Positions 54,554-62,815 of a DNA stretch of 64,000 bases are shown here, in pieces. A program made the translations under genes and the position numbers. The first letter of the stretch is position 1. Every line of letters begins with the position of its first letter. Source of the stretch: Solidesulfovibrio carbinoliphilus subsp. oakridgensis (GTDB lineage Bacteria > Desulfobacterota > Desulfovibrionia > Desulfovibrionales > Desulfovibrionaceae); contig NZ_CM001369.1 of NCBI RefSeq assembly GCF_000177215.2, forward strand, positions 1-64,000. Direction: 5' to 3'. The notes below the pieces were generated by a model that worked only from the letters and a program-made list of their open reading frames with translations, was not told the origin of the DNA and ran no database searches.

Positions 54554-54774
54554 GGCTCATCCCAAGCCCGGACATCGTCCAAAAAGGTCATGACCTCCTG
54601 TTCTTCCGGGCTGCGGCTGGCCAGGAGGGATTGACGCCGCAACGCGCTGGAAATAGCCGGGGAACGCGTGTCCGGTATCCAGATCTGGACGGATCGAAGT
54701 CCCTTTTGCTTCATCTTGCAGCGGTATTGCCGCATCTTTTGGCCGGGAGTGAGGGGGGCGGTTTGCATAGCCAT
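54550..54774 (-). CDS. MazE-type antitoxin (DUF3018-like)
   Basis: The 74-aa protein has a basic start (residues 10-25), VQIWIPDTRSP as the ribbon strand and a C-terminal acidic helix (EEQEVMTFLDDVRAWD) that should occupy the toxin surface. An in-frame ATG two codons later has the better-spaced AGGAG site. It is the first gene of the pair and should autoregulate the promoter at 54787-54817. Confidence 0.86.
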   Translation of the reverse strand: MAMQTAPLTPGQKMRQYRCKMKQKGLRSVQIWIPDTRSPAISSALRRQSLLASRSPEEQEVMTFLDDVRAWDEP

Positions 54775-54786
54775 TCTCCTGCCTCC

Positions 54787-54817
54787 GTAACGTAGTTACC
54801 GTAAAATCGTCTGTCAA
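54787..54817 (-). promoter_or_regulatory. promoter and operator of the mazEF-like operon
   Basis: On the minus strand TTGACA (54817-54812) is followed after 17 bp by TACGTT (54794-54789). The inverted repeat GTAAC-GTA-GTTAC (54787-54799) overlaps the -10, a typical position for antitoxin binding. Confidence 0.7.
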
Positions 54818-55018
54818 GAAGGGAGAATCGAAAAAAATAATTGGTTCACGTTTCCCCTTGGAACGGTTCCGGGAAAACGTGGCGCGCCGGGGCAGCCGCG
54901 CGGTGGTCACCCTTGCCAGGGCCGGACCAAAAATGCCATAAAACACACCGCTGTATCGGTGTGCACCCGGGGCAGGCCTTTTCGCGCGATCCTTGATCTT
55001 CCACAGGCGGCACAGGAC

Positions 55019-56650
55019 ATGAGCGAGACGCGAACCGACTCCGGCCCCGGCCCCCTGGCCGCCGCCCGGACCCGCGTGGCCGCCCTCGAAGCCCGGGTGG
55101 CGGACCTGCTCGCCCGCCAGGAGCGGTGCGAACTGTTTTTCCAGCACTCGGTCATGGGCATCCTGATCGGGGACGCCGCCGGCCGGATCCTCGACGCCAA
55201 TCCCCGGGCCCTGGCCCTGCTCGGCTATGCGGCCGGGGAGCTTTGCGGCAAAAACATCCGCGACATCGTCCATCCCGACGACCAGCAGGCCGTTTCCGTG
55301 GACGCGGGACCGCAGGCCGCCCGGCTGGGCCGGTCTTTTTCCATCGAACGGCGGTGGCGGCGAAAAAACGGCTCCTGGCTGCCGGTGCAGGTCGATTTCA
55401 GCCAGCTCGACGCGGCCTCCGGCCTCTTTCAGGTCATGATCCAGGACATCACCGCCCGAAAGGCCGCCGAAGAGGCCACCATCGCCGCCCTGGCCCTGGC
55501 CGAGACCGCCAGCCAGGCCAAATCCGCCTTCCTGGCCAACATGAGCCACGAAATAAGGACGCCCTTAAACGGCGTCATGGGCATGCTCCAGCTTCTTGCC
55601 GGCACCCCGACCACGCCCGAGCAGGCCGACTACCTGGCCACGGCCATGGACTCGGCCTCGGGACTGCTGCGCATCCTGTCCGACGTCCTCGACATCTCGC
55701 ACCTCGACAGCGGCCGCATGGTCCTGGCCGACGAACGCTTCGCGCTGACCGACGTCCTCGAACCGGTGGCCGCCTCCTTTGCCCACGAGGCGGCCCTCAA
55801 AAGCCTGGCCTTTTCCCGGCGCGTGGCCCCGGACACCCCGGACGAACTGCGGGGCGACCCGGGCCGGGTGCGCCAGATCCTCTACAATCTCACGGCCAAC
55901 GCCATCAAATACACCCCAAGCGGCGAGGTCCGGCTGGAAGTGGCTCCGGTGCCCGGGGAGGCCGACGCGGCCGGGGCGACCCTGGAATTCCTGGTGGCCG
56001 ACACGGGCATCGGCATCGCGCCGGCCATGCAGGAGCAGGTGTTCGAGATCTTTTCCCAGGCCGATCCGTCGGTCACCCGTTCCTATGGCGGCACCGGCGT
56101 GGGCCTGGCCATCGTCAAGGGCCTGACCGACCTCATGGGCGGCCGGGTGACGCTTTGCAGCCAGGAAGGCTTTGGCACCGAGGTCCGGGTGCGGCTGCGG
56201 TTCGCCCGGCCCGGGGACGCCACCCGGGCCTGCGCCGCCGGGACGCCCCCCTGCCTGTCCGGCCGGCGGGTGCTGGTGGTCGAGGACGAGACCATAAACC
56301 GGCTGACCATCCGGGCCATGCTGCGCAAGTTCGACTGCGAGCCGGCCATGGCCGAAAACGGGAGGCAGGCGCTGGCCCTTTTGGCGGAAAAGGATTTCGA
56401 CTGCGTACTGATGGACGTGCAGATGCCGGTCATGGACGGCCTGACCGCCACCCGGGCCATCCGGCAGGGGGAGGCGGGGGTGCGCAATCCCGGAGTGCCC
56501 ATCATCGCCCTGACCGCCCACGCCATGGACGAGGACCGCCACGCGGCCGAGGCGGCCGGCGTTACCGGTTATCTGGTCAAGCCCGTGGACATGGACGCCC
56601 TGGTCCGGGCCATGGGCAAGGCGTTTTGCGGCGGCGACCGGGAGGAATGA
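55019..56650 (+). CDS. cytoplasmic PAS hybrid sensor histidine kinase with receiver domain
   Basis: The 543-aa protein has a short coiled coil, a PAS domain (about 40-145; [23 protein letters not shown]), a HisKA dimerisation domain with the phospho-acceptor in [12 protein letters not shown] (His near 176), an HATPase domain ([23 protein letters not shown]) and a receiver ([12 protein letters not shown]; phospho-acceptor Asp in [14 protein letters not shown], near 464; conserved Lys in YLVKPVD). It has no membrane helix, so it senses a cytoplasmic signal, possibly redox or light by analogy with PAS kinases. I start at ATG 55019 with AGGAC close upstream. No cognate output gene adjoins it. Confidence 0.93.
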   Translation: MSETRTDSGPGPLAAARTRVAALEARVADLLARQERCELFFQHSVMGILIGDAAGRILDANPRALALLGYAAGELCGKNIRDIVHPDDQQAVSVDAGPQAARLGRSFSIERRWRRKNGSWLPVQVDFSQLDAASGLFQVMIQDITARKAAEEATIAALALAETASQAKSAFLANMSHEIRTPLNGVMGMLQLLAGTPTTPEQADYLATAMDSASGLLRILSDVLDISHLDSGRMVLADERFALTDVLEPVAASFAHEAALKSLAFSRRVAPDTPDELRGDPGRVRQILYNLTANAIKYTPSGEVRLEVAPVPGEADAAGATLEFLVADTGIGIAPAMQEQVFEIFSQADPSVTRSYGGTGVGLAIVKGLTDLMGGRVTLCSQEGFGTEVRVRLRFARPGDATRACAAGTPPCLSGRRVLVVEDETINRLTIRAMLRKFDCEPAMAENGRQALALLAEKDFDCVLMDVQMPVMDGLTATRAIRQGEAGVRNPGVPIIALTAHAMDEDRHAAEAAGVTGYLVKPVDMDALVRAMGKAFCGGDREE

Positions 56651-56670
56651 GGAGGAGAGGGGACGCCTGT

Positions 56671-56958
56671 TTAGGCCACTTTGGGCGTCAGGCGTTCCAC
56701 GGCGATGGCGCAATTTCGCTGGCGGACCTGGGCCAGATCGTGGCGCATCTGCATTCCAAGCCAGGTGTCCGCCGTGCTGCCGAAGGCCTTTTCAAAGCGG
56801 ACGGCCATTTCCGGGGTGACGGCGCTGCGCCCGGCAATGACGTTATGCAGTTGCTGGCGCGTGATGCCTATTCCCCTGGCGGCTTCCGCGACGCTCAGGC
56901 CAAGATCCTCAAGGCATTCCTTGACGAGAAGGCCGGGATGTACGGGATTTTTCATCAT
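56671..56958 (-). CDS. higA: second HigA-family antitoxin
   Basis: The 95-aa HTH protein has the HigA start KNPVHPGLLVKECLEDLGLSVAEAARGIGITRQQL and the later FGSTADTWLGMQ, the canonical HigA motifs. It overlaps the preceding higA stop by 4 bp (ATGA) and so forms part of one operon with it. Two HigA proteins for one HigB is unusual. It may be an insulated spare antitoxin or a second regulator. Confidence 0.86.
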   Translation of the reverse strand: MMKNPVHPGLLVKECLEDLGLSVAEAARGIGITRQQLHNVIAGRSAVTPEMAVRFEKAFGSTADTWLGMQMRHDLAQVRQRNCAIAVERLTPKVA

Positions 56959-57260
56959 GCGCGGCAGTGGTCCACGGCGTCGAACCGGGGAATGGAGCCG
57001 ATTTCCGCTTCCTTGTCCTCTTCCAGGCGGTCTCGATCGATCTCGAAAAGCATCTGCAGATTCATCCAATACTGGGGCGTGGTCCCGAAAAACCGGGCCA
57101 GCCGCCGGGCCGTGTCGGCCGTGACGGTACGCTGGCCCCGAAGGACCTGGCTGATCCGGTTGGCCGGCACCTTGAGGTAGCCGGCCAACTGGTTGGCGCT
57201 CATGTGCAGCGCTTCCAGCTCTTCGGCCAGAATTTCGCCGGGATGAATAGGGGTGCGCAT
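56955..57260 (-). CDS. higA: HigA-family antitoxin
   Basis: The 101-aa HTH protein begins MRTPIHPGEILAEELEALHMSANQLAGYL, with LKVPANRISQVLRGQRTVTADTA as the helix-turn-helix and FFGTTPQYWMNLQ near the end, as in HigA. It neutralises the HigB encoded 62 bp upstream and should repress their shared promoter. I start at ATG 57260, where family sequence begins. About 40% of the residues differ from the next HigA copy, so the two are old paralogues. Confidence 0.9.
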   Translation of the reverse strand: MRTPIHPGEILAEELEALHMSANQLAGYLKVPANRISQVLRGQRTVTADTARRLARFFGTTPQYWMNLQMLFEIDRDRLEEDKEAEIGSIPRFDAVDHCRA

Positions 57261-57322
57261 GGTCTTGTCTCTCTTCTTTTGTACGATACGAGACGTGCTT
57301 CCGGCCAAACCGTCGTTTCGGC

Positions 57323-57604
57323 TCAGTGGTAATCCACGATCTCCACGTTTTCCGCTCCGGAGGGCCCCCAGGTGAAGCAGAGCCGCCATTTGTCGTTGAT
57401 GCGGATGCTGCACTGCCCTTCGCGGTCGCCGTGCAAGGCCTCGAATCGGTTGCTCGGCGGCTGGCGCAGGTCGATCAGTTCCACGGCCGCTTCGAGCTTG
57501 CGCAAGGCCCGTTCCGCGCTTCGCTGAAAGGCCCGGAACCGTTTGTCGCAGTCGCCGTCCTCATAAAGTTTGCGGGTCTTTTTGCAGCGAAACGACTGGA
57601 TCAT
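57323..57604 (-). CDS. higB: HigB-family toxin (RelE superfamily)
   Basis: The 93-aa basic protein matches HigB, the plasmid maintenance killer: MIQSFRCKKTRKLYEDG, NRFEALHGDREGQCSIRINDKWRLCFTW and a terminal VEIVDYH. HigB toxins cut mRNA at the ribosome. The gene is first in a higB-higA-higA operon and has an upstream promoter at 57647-57675. Confidence 0.92.
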   Translation of the reverse strand: MIQSFRCKKTRKLYEDGDCDKRFRAFQRSAERALRKLEAAVELIDLRQPPSNRFEALHGDREGQCSIRINDKWRLCFTWGPSGAENVEIVDYH

Positions 57605-57646
57605 GTCCTTCTCACCGGTCGGGTGGAATGCGGCAACGGCTGACTG

Positions 57647-57675
57647 AATTTAAGACGCTATACGTCATACGTCAA
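57647..57675 (-). promoter_or_regulatory. promoter of the higB-higA-higA operon
   Basis: On the minus strand TTGACG (57675-57670) and TAAATT (57652-57647) lie 17 bp apart. A GACGTATAGCGTC near-palindrome and a direct repeat TGACGTA sit between them, a likely HigA operator. Confidence 0.65.
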
Positions 57676-57719
57676 GAAAAGGGGGAGCGCGCTTCCCCAA
57701 ATTCTGGAATCTGCATTCT

Positions 57720-58844
57720 CTACTTCCCCTCCGCCGCCAGTCGGTAGGCTTCCAGGCACAGGGCGACGGCCGGGTCCCAGGTCAGTTCCCTGGCCCGGGC
57801 CAGGCCCCGGGCGGACAGATCGGACGCCAGGGCCGGGTCGGTGAGGATCCGGGCCAGGGCGTCGGCCAGGCCGGCCGGGTCGCGGGGATCGACGAGGAGC
57901 GCCGCCCCGGCCGCCACCTCGGGCACGGCCGGGGCCGTGCTCGCCACCACCGGCGCGCCGCAGGCCATGGCCTCGGCTACCGGCAGGCCGAAACCCTCGC
58001 CGAAGCTCGGATAGGCGAAGACCGCCGCCCCGCAATAGAGCGCCGGCAGATCGGCCTGGGGCACGGACCCGGCAAAGACGAGGCCCGCCCCGCCGCCGTC
58101 GGCCGTGATGCGGGCGTGGAAATCGGCAAAAAGCCGGTCCCGGCCGCCGGCCAGGACCAGGGCCGGCGCGTTCTCTCCCAGCCGTTCCCGCAAGATCCGG
58201 TAGGCGGCCACCAGGCCGGGGATGTTTTTTCGCGGCTCGATGCGCCCGACCGACAGGATGTACGGCCCGTCCGGGATGCCCAGGCGAGCGCGCAGGGCGG
58301 TCATGGCCCCCGGATCCCGGACCGGCGCGAACTCCTCCCCCACGCCGAGATGGGCAAAGGCGATCCGGTCCGGCGGCACCTTGTAGCGGGCCACGATTGC
58401 GTCGCGGCTGAATTGCGAGATGGTCAGGACCCGGGCCGCCCGGCGGGCGTTTCCCGGGTAGCAAAGGCGCATGAGCGACCCGAGCCCCTTGGGGAAAAAT
58501 TCGGGCATGGTCTCGTGCAGGATGTCGTGAATGGAGACCACGCAGGCCGGGCCGCCAAGAAGCGGCCCCAGGTACTGGCAGTGGAGCACGTCCACCTCCC
58601 GGGCGGCCCGGGCCGGAAACGGGGCCACCAGCCGGGCCAGCCGGCCGGGGGGAATGGGGCGGCGGGTGACGTTCGGCGCGTCCGGGGCCAGGGCCCGGAT
58701 GGCCGGCGCGTCCGGGTCCGTGGCGTAGAAAACGAAGTCTATATCCGGCGCGGCATACGGCAGCCGGGCGGCCAGATTGGCCATGTAGGTCCGGGAGCCC
58801 TGGCGCAGGCCGGACAAGGTGTGGAGATCGAGGCCGACCCTCAC
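57720..58844 (-). CDS. GT4-family glycosyltransferase
   Basis: The 374-aa GT-B enzyme has VGLDLHTLSGLRQGSRTYM at the N-terminus, a central SIHDILHE segment, YILSVGRIEPRKNI as the start of the donor half, and YPSFGEGFGLPVAEAMACGAPV as the E-x7-E-containing donor motif. Its length and sequence match mannosyltransferase-like GT4 proteins. The GTG start at 58844 overlaps the GT2 gene stop by 4 bp, so the two work together. Confidence 0.9.
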   Translation of the reverse strand: MRVGLDLHTLSGLRQGSRTYMANLAARLPYAAPDIDFVFYATDPDAPAIRALAPDAPNVTRRPIPPGRLARLVAPFPARAAREVDVLHCQYLGPLLGGPACVVSIHDILHETMPEFFPKGLGSLMRLCYPGNARRAARVLTISQFSRDAIVARYKVPPDRIAFAHLGVGEEFAPVRDPGAMTALRARLGIPDGPYILSVGRIEPRKNIPGLVAAYRILRERLGENAPALVLAGGRDRLFADFHARITADGGGAGLVFAGSVPQADLPALYCGAAVFAYPSFGEGFGLPVAEAMACGAPVVASTAPAVPEVAAGAALLVDPRDPAGLADALARILTDPALASDLSARGLARARELTWDPAVALCLEAYRLAAEGK

Positions 58845-59854
58845 GATTGGCCCCGCCGGCTCCGAAGCAGGGTACAAGCCCGGCCGGCCAGCCGCTCCAA
58901 AACGGCCCAGGCCGCGCCGCCGGCAAAGGCCAGGGACCGGGCCAGGACGAGTCCCGGGGCGGCCACGGCCAGGCCCCGGTCCCGTTTGCCGGCAAAGGCG
59001 GCAAACGGCAGGGCCGAGCAAAGGACCGCCACCCCGCCCGCCAGGGCCAGGACGCCGCCAAGGGCGGTCACGGGCCAGAAGATCAGCCCGAGGGCCAGCA
59101 GGCCGGCAAGGGCGGTCTGGAGCCGGACCACGCCCGGCGTATAGCCGTCGCGAAGGACCTTTTCCGGGTGGTCCCGGCAGGCGGCCAGCCGCCAGTAGGC
59201 CCGCCAGAACTTGATGCGCAGATACTTGCCCAAGGTCGCCGGGTGGCGGTGAAAGACCAGCGCCTTGGGCGCGAAGACCAGCCGGTGCCCCAGCCGGCAC
59301 AGGCGGTAGGAAAATTCCGTGTCCTCGTTGTTGGCTACGGGATAGGAGGTGTCGAAGCCGCCTTCCTGCAGAAAAAGTTCCCGTCGGAAGGCCGCCGCGT
59401 AGGTGGCCACCAGATCCAGGCAGGGGAACCGGGCCGTGAAGGCGTAGCGGTCCTCGAATTCGGCCTGGGCGAACCGGGCCACCAGCTGCGGTTGCCGGGT
59501 CCGGTAGGCACCCTGCACCCCCGAGACGCCGGGATCGGCCAGGGGCCGGGTCAGTGCGGCCAGGAAATCCGGGTGGGGCTCGCAATCGGCGTCGGTGAAA
59601 ACGAGGAGCTCCCCGCGTCCGGCCGTGGCGCCGGCGTTTCGGGCCGTGGCCGGGCCCTGGTTTTTCTGGCGCAGGACCGTGGCCCCGGCCGCTTCGGCCA
59701 CGGCCGCCGTGGCGTCGGTGGAGCCGTCGTCCACCACGATCACCTCCACCCGGCCGGCAAACCTCTGGGCGGCAAGCCCGGCCAGGGTCGCCGGCAGGGT
59801 GGCCGCCGCGTTGTAGGCCGGCACCACCACGGTCACGTCCACGGATTGCGGCAT
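58841..59854 (-). CDS. GT2-family glycosyltransferase with C-terminal membrane segments
   Basis: The 337-aa protein has VTVVVPAYNAAATL, IVVDDGSTDAT and LLVFTDADCEPH as the DxD site; NNEDTEFSYRLCRLGH supplies the catalytic ED. Two or three hydrophobic segments follow (about 254-310), as in GT2 enzymes that act at the membrane. AAAGGA lies 6 nt before ATG 59854. It is coupled to the GT4 gene. Confidence 0.9.
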   Translation of the reverse strand: MPQSVDVTVVVPAYNAAATLPATLAGLAAQRFAGRVEVIVVDDGSTDATAAVAEAAGATVLRQKNQGPATARNAGATAGRGELLVFTDADCEPHPDFLAALTRPLADPGVSGVQGAYRTRQPQLVARFAQAEFEDRYAFTARFPCLDLVATYAAAFRRELFLQEGGFDTSYPVANNEDTEFSYRLCRLGHRLVFAPKALVFHRHPATLGKYLRIKFWRAYWRLAACRDHPEKVLRDGYTPGVVRLQTALAGLLALGLIFWPVTALGGVLALAGGVAVLCSALPFAAFAGKRDRGLAVAAPGLVLARSLAFAGGAAWAVLERLAGRACTLLRSRRGQS

Positions 59855-59960
59855 AGGGTGTCCTTTGGAGGGAAGACCGGGGCTCTGCCCCGGACCCCGC
59901 CGGGGGGAATCATCCCCCCCGGACCCCCCGAAAGGGGGATAGGTTGAAACACCCGTGGGT

Positions 59961-61433
59961 TCAGACACGGGAGCCGAAGAGGAGGTGTTTGAGGAAGACC
60001 TTGCCGGCCCGAAGCGTCCGGGCCATCTCGCCGGGCGAGGCCAGCGAAAGGAGCGCCCGTTTGGCCAGAAAGGACGGGCGCAGGTAGAACCGGCGGCGGG
60101 CCAGGTCGCACAGCCGGACCAGCTCGGCGGCCGAAAGGCTCTCGTTTCGGATCACGCAGTTGTGGAGCCCCGAGGGCGTCAGCCAGTCGCGGTAGCTTGC
60201 CGCCGTCACGTGGCCGGCGGCATTGTACTCGGCATAGGCCTCGGTGCCGGGGTAGACCATGACCGGATAGAACTGGGCCGTGTCGGGGTTCAGTTTCAGG
60301 GCGAAGTCGATGGTGGCCAGGATCGATTCCCGGGTGTCGCCCGGGAAGCCGAAGATGAAGCAGCCGTGGACCTTGATGCCGGCCGCTTTGGCGTCGGCCC
60401 GGAACTTTTCCATGCGCGAGGCGGCCAGCCCTTTTTTCATGGAGGCCAGCGCCTTGGGGTCGGCCGACTCGAACCCGACGCAGACCTGCCGACAACCGGC
60501 CCGGTGCATGACGGCCAGAAGCCCGGCGTCGAGATCGGCCCGGCTGTTGGCCGACCACTCGAAGCGAAGCCCCCGGCGCAGGATGGCGGCGCAAAATTCC
60601 CGGCACCGGACCCGGTCGGCGGTGAGCGTGTCGTCCTCGAAAAAGATGGTGCGAAGGCCCGGAAAGTTGTCCAGGCACCAGCTCACTTCGTCGAGCACCT
60701 TTTCCACGGACCGGCAGCGGGCGGCCCGGCCGGTCAGGGTCTGGGGGTGCAGGCAAAAGGAGCAGCGGTAGGGACAGCCCCGCGAGGTGGCGAGTGTCAC
60801 CATGGGCGGCTTGGCGTTGGGGTTGAAATAGTGGCGGATGTCCAGGTGCCGCTTGTAGACCGGGGCCACCGGGGGCAGGCGGTCCAGGTCGTCCAGATAC
60901 GGCCGGTCCGGGTTGTGGACCACCCGGCCCGTGGCGTCCACGAAGGACAGGCCGTCGATCGTGGCCAGCCGCTCGGGCGTGGCCGGGCCGGATTCGAGGA
61001 CCCGGGCCAGCTCCAGCACGGTCAGGTCGTACTCGCGCCGGGCCACGGCCGAGACCGCGCCGGGCGTGGCGAGAAGGACCTCCTCGGCCAGGGCCGTGGC
61101 GTGGGGGCCGACCAGCACGGTGAAGAGGCCCGGCAGGGCGGCGCGCAGGGCACCGGCCGCGGCCACGTCGGCGTCGATGCTCGGGGTGGAGGTGTCAAGC
61201 ACGGCCAGGGCCGGCCGGTCGGCCCTGGCCCGGGCCAGGACGTCCTCCAGGCTCAGGTCGGCGGCCGGGGCGTCCAGGAAGGTGACGGCATAGCCGTCCT
61301 CTTCCAGTACGGCCACGGTCTGGGCCAGAAACAGCGGGAAATACAGGGTGCCGCTTTTGGTCACGGCCGGCGACCGCTGGGGCCGGGAAAATTTGGGCAG
61401 AAAAGGCGGGTTGAGCGCCAAAACAGACATCAT
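59961..61433 (-). CDS. B12-binding radical SAM protein
   Basis: The 490-aa protein has a cobalamin-binding N-terminus (VLALNPPFLPKFSRPQR, TVLVGPHATALAEE, residues 1-165) and a radical SAM barrel with the CPYRCSFC cluster motif (CxxxCxxC, near residue 222) and VCVGFESADPKALASM. The type is that of BchE/HpnP and glycan-modifying methylases, so the substrate is open. It is the first gene of the leftward GT2/GT4 group, 106 bp before the GT2 gene. Confidence 0.9.
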   Translation of the reverse strand: MMSVLALNPPFLPKFSRPQRSPAVTKSGTLYFPLFLAQTVAVLEEDGYAVTFLDAPAADLSLEDVLARARADRPALAVLDTSTPSIDADVAAAGALRAALPGLFTVLVGPHATALAEEVLLATPGAVSAVARREYDLTVLELARVLESGPATPERLATIDGLSFVDATGRVVHNPDRPYLDDLDRLPPVAPVYKRHLDIRHYFNPNAKPPMVTLATSRGCPYRCSFCLHPQTLTGRAARCRSVEKVLDEVSWCLDNFPGLRTIFFEDDTLTADRVRCREFCAAILRRGLRFEWSANSRADLDAGLLAVMHRAGCRQVCVGFESADPKALASMKKGLAASRMEKFRADAKAAGIKVHGCFIFGFPGDTRESILATIDFALKLNPDTAQFYPVMVYPGTEAYAEYNAAGHVTAASYRDWLTPSGLHNCVIRNESLSAAELVRLCDLARRRFYLRPSFLAKRALLSLASPGEMARTLRAGKVFLKHLLFGSRV

Positions 61434-62006
61434 GCGGTCGTGTCCTCCGGGGCGTGGTGGTCGAACATCGCCCCCTCATAGGCAATGGGCGGGAAAGCGG
61501 CAACCGTGTCGTGGGCCGGGCGCGCCGGCCCGACCGCTCCAGGCCACACTGCAAGCCTGTCAGTAAGCCGGTCACAAGACCACACACGCTCTCTGGGCCG
61601 CCGGCTCCGGCCGCCCCGTCCCTGGCGTTTTTGGTTTTTCCTTATTTATGATAGAATGTTACGATATAAAATTGCCGGCCGGAAAATATTGACGAAAACT
61701 CGCCGGACATTGTCCGTCCCGGTGCCTAGATTGGGAACCGGAAAACGGTTTCCGGCCAACGGTTCGGACGCCGTTTCTCCATGGGGCACCGGCGAAAGCA
61801 ACGGCCCCCGCCCGGCCACACCATACCTGACCCGACCCATGATCCGACGGATGACCCGACAGGCGACCCGACCAGGGCGTTTCCCCGGGATCCGGGAAAG
61901 GGAGCAAAAAGAAGCTGATTTTTTGCAAACTCAACTGAAGCACCTTGACATAAAGGAATTTTTTCCGGAAGAAACAAGTGTCAATCCATAGAAAAGCAGG
62001 TGCTCC
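61434..62006. promoter_or_regulatory. 573-bp region upstream of parA (module 2), carrying repeat copies
   Basis: The divergent gap has an AT-rich zone near 61640-61680 (possible leftward or rightward promoter elements around TTATTTATGATAGAAT), the four-copy 12-bp repeat at 61828-61872, and TTGACA at 61945-61950 about 55 bp before the parA GTG. TTCCGGAA at 61963-61970 is a small palindrome just after it. No gene is visible. The TTGACA probably belongs to the parA promoter, with a weak -10. Confidence 0.5.
61828..61872. repeat. four 12-bp repeats upstream of parA (module 2)
   Basis: TGACCCGAC, TGATCCGAC, TGACCCGAC and CGACCCGAC start at 61828, 61840, 61852 and 61864, exactly 12 bp apart. They match the repeat inside the winged-helix gene downstream but lie in non-coding DNA, about 135 bp before the parA start. 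Confidence 0.92.
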
Positions 62007-62792
62007 GTGGGAATCATCATCACGATCGCCAACAACAAGGGCGGCGTCGGCAAAACGACCCTGACATGCAACCTGGCCCACGCCCTGGCCCTCAAGGGGG
62101 GGCGGGCCCTGGTCATCGACACGGATTCGCAATGCAATGCGACCAGTCTTTTGACCGGCGGAAACATATCATTTCAAAATTCATTATATGATATTCTGAC
62201 ATCCCGAGATTTGGCCCCCAAGAAAGCGATCATTGAATCATCAATCAAAAAAATAGACCTGTTGCCGAACAGTTCCGATACGGCAGTCCTGGAATACGAC
62301 TTGTCCCAGAACCTGCCGGAAAACTATTCCATCCTCCGTTCCAGAGTTCGTGATTATGTAAAAGAAAAGTATCAATATGTTTTAATAGATACTCCTCCAA
62401 ACCTTGGTTATTTTTCCCTTTCCTCCCTTTTCGCCGCTGATTTCTGTATCGTTCCCATTTCCGCCGGTTCCGCCTACAGCATCGAAGGCCTTTTGCGGGT
62501 TTTGGCGATCATCGAGAAAATCCAGGAAGACGGCAATCCGGATCTCCGTTTCCTGCGCCTTCTCGTCAATAACATCGACCGCAGAACGGCCATGGGACGG
62601 GTTATCGTTTCCGAGCTCGAAAAGAATTTCAAAGGCAAAATGTTTGAAACGCATATTCCGCGCAGCACGGTTTTCGAACAAGCCGAATATATCAAATCGA
62701 CCGTGTTCGGGAATCATGCGACAACCTATGGCGCAAAAGCCTATCGTGAATTGGCGACCGAACTAAAGCGCATTCTCGGCAGCCCTGAGTAG
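62007..62792 (+). CDS. parA: ParA-family partition ATPase (module 2)
   Basis: The 261-aa protein is a small ParA with deviant Walker A NNKGGVGKTT (residues 8-17), A' VIDTDSQCNAT and Walker B VLIDTPPNLGY. It starts at GTG 62007 with AGCAGG 6 nt upstream. It is related to the ParA of module 1 in length and motif order but differs elsewhere. Its middle is AT-rich, with ATA, TTA and TAT codons that are rare in neighbouring genes, so it may have arrived separately. The repeat-bearing partner gene starts 23 bp downstream. Confidence 0.93.
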   Translation: MGIIITIANNKGGVGKTTLTCNLAHALALKGGRALVIDTDSQCNATSLLTGGNISFQNSLYDILTSRDLAPKKAIIESSIKKIDLLPNSSDTAVLEYDLSQNLPENYSILRSRVRDYVKEKYQYVLIDTPPNLGYFSLSSLFAADFCIVPISAGSAYSIEGLLRVLAIIEKIQEDGNPDLRFLRLLVNNIDRRTAMGRVIVSELEKNFKGKMFETHIPRSTVFEQAEYIKSTVFGNHATTYGAKAYRELATELKRILGSPE

Positions 62793-62815
62793 CCGACGAT
62801 CCATCGGGGGACGCG

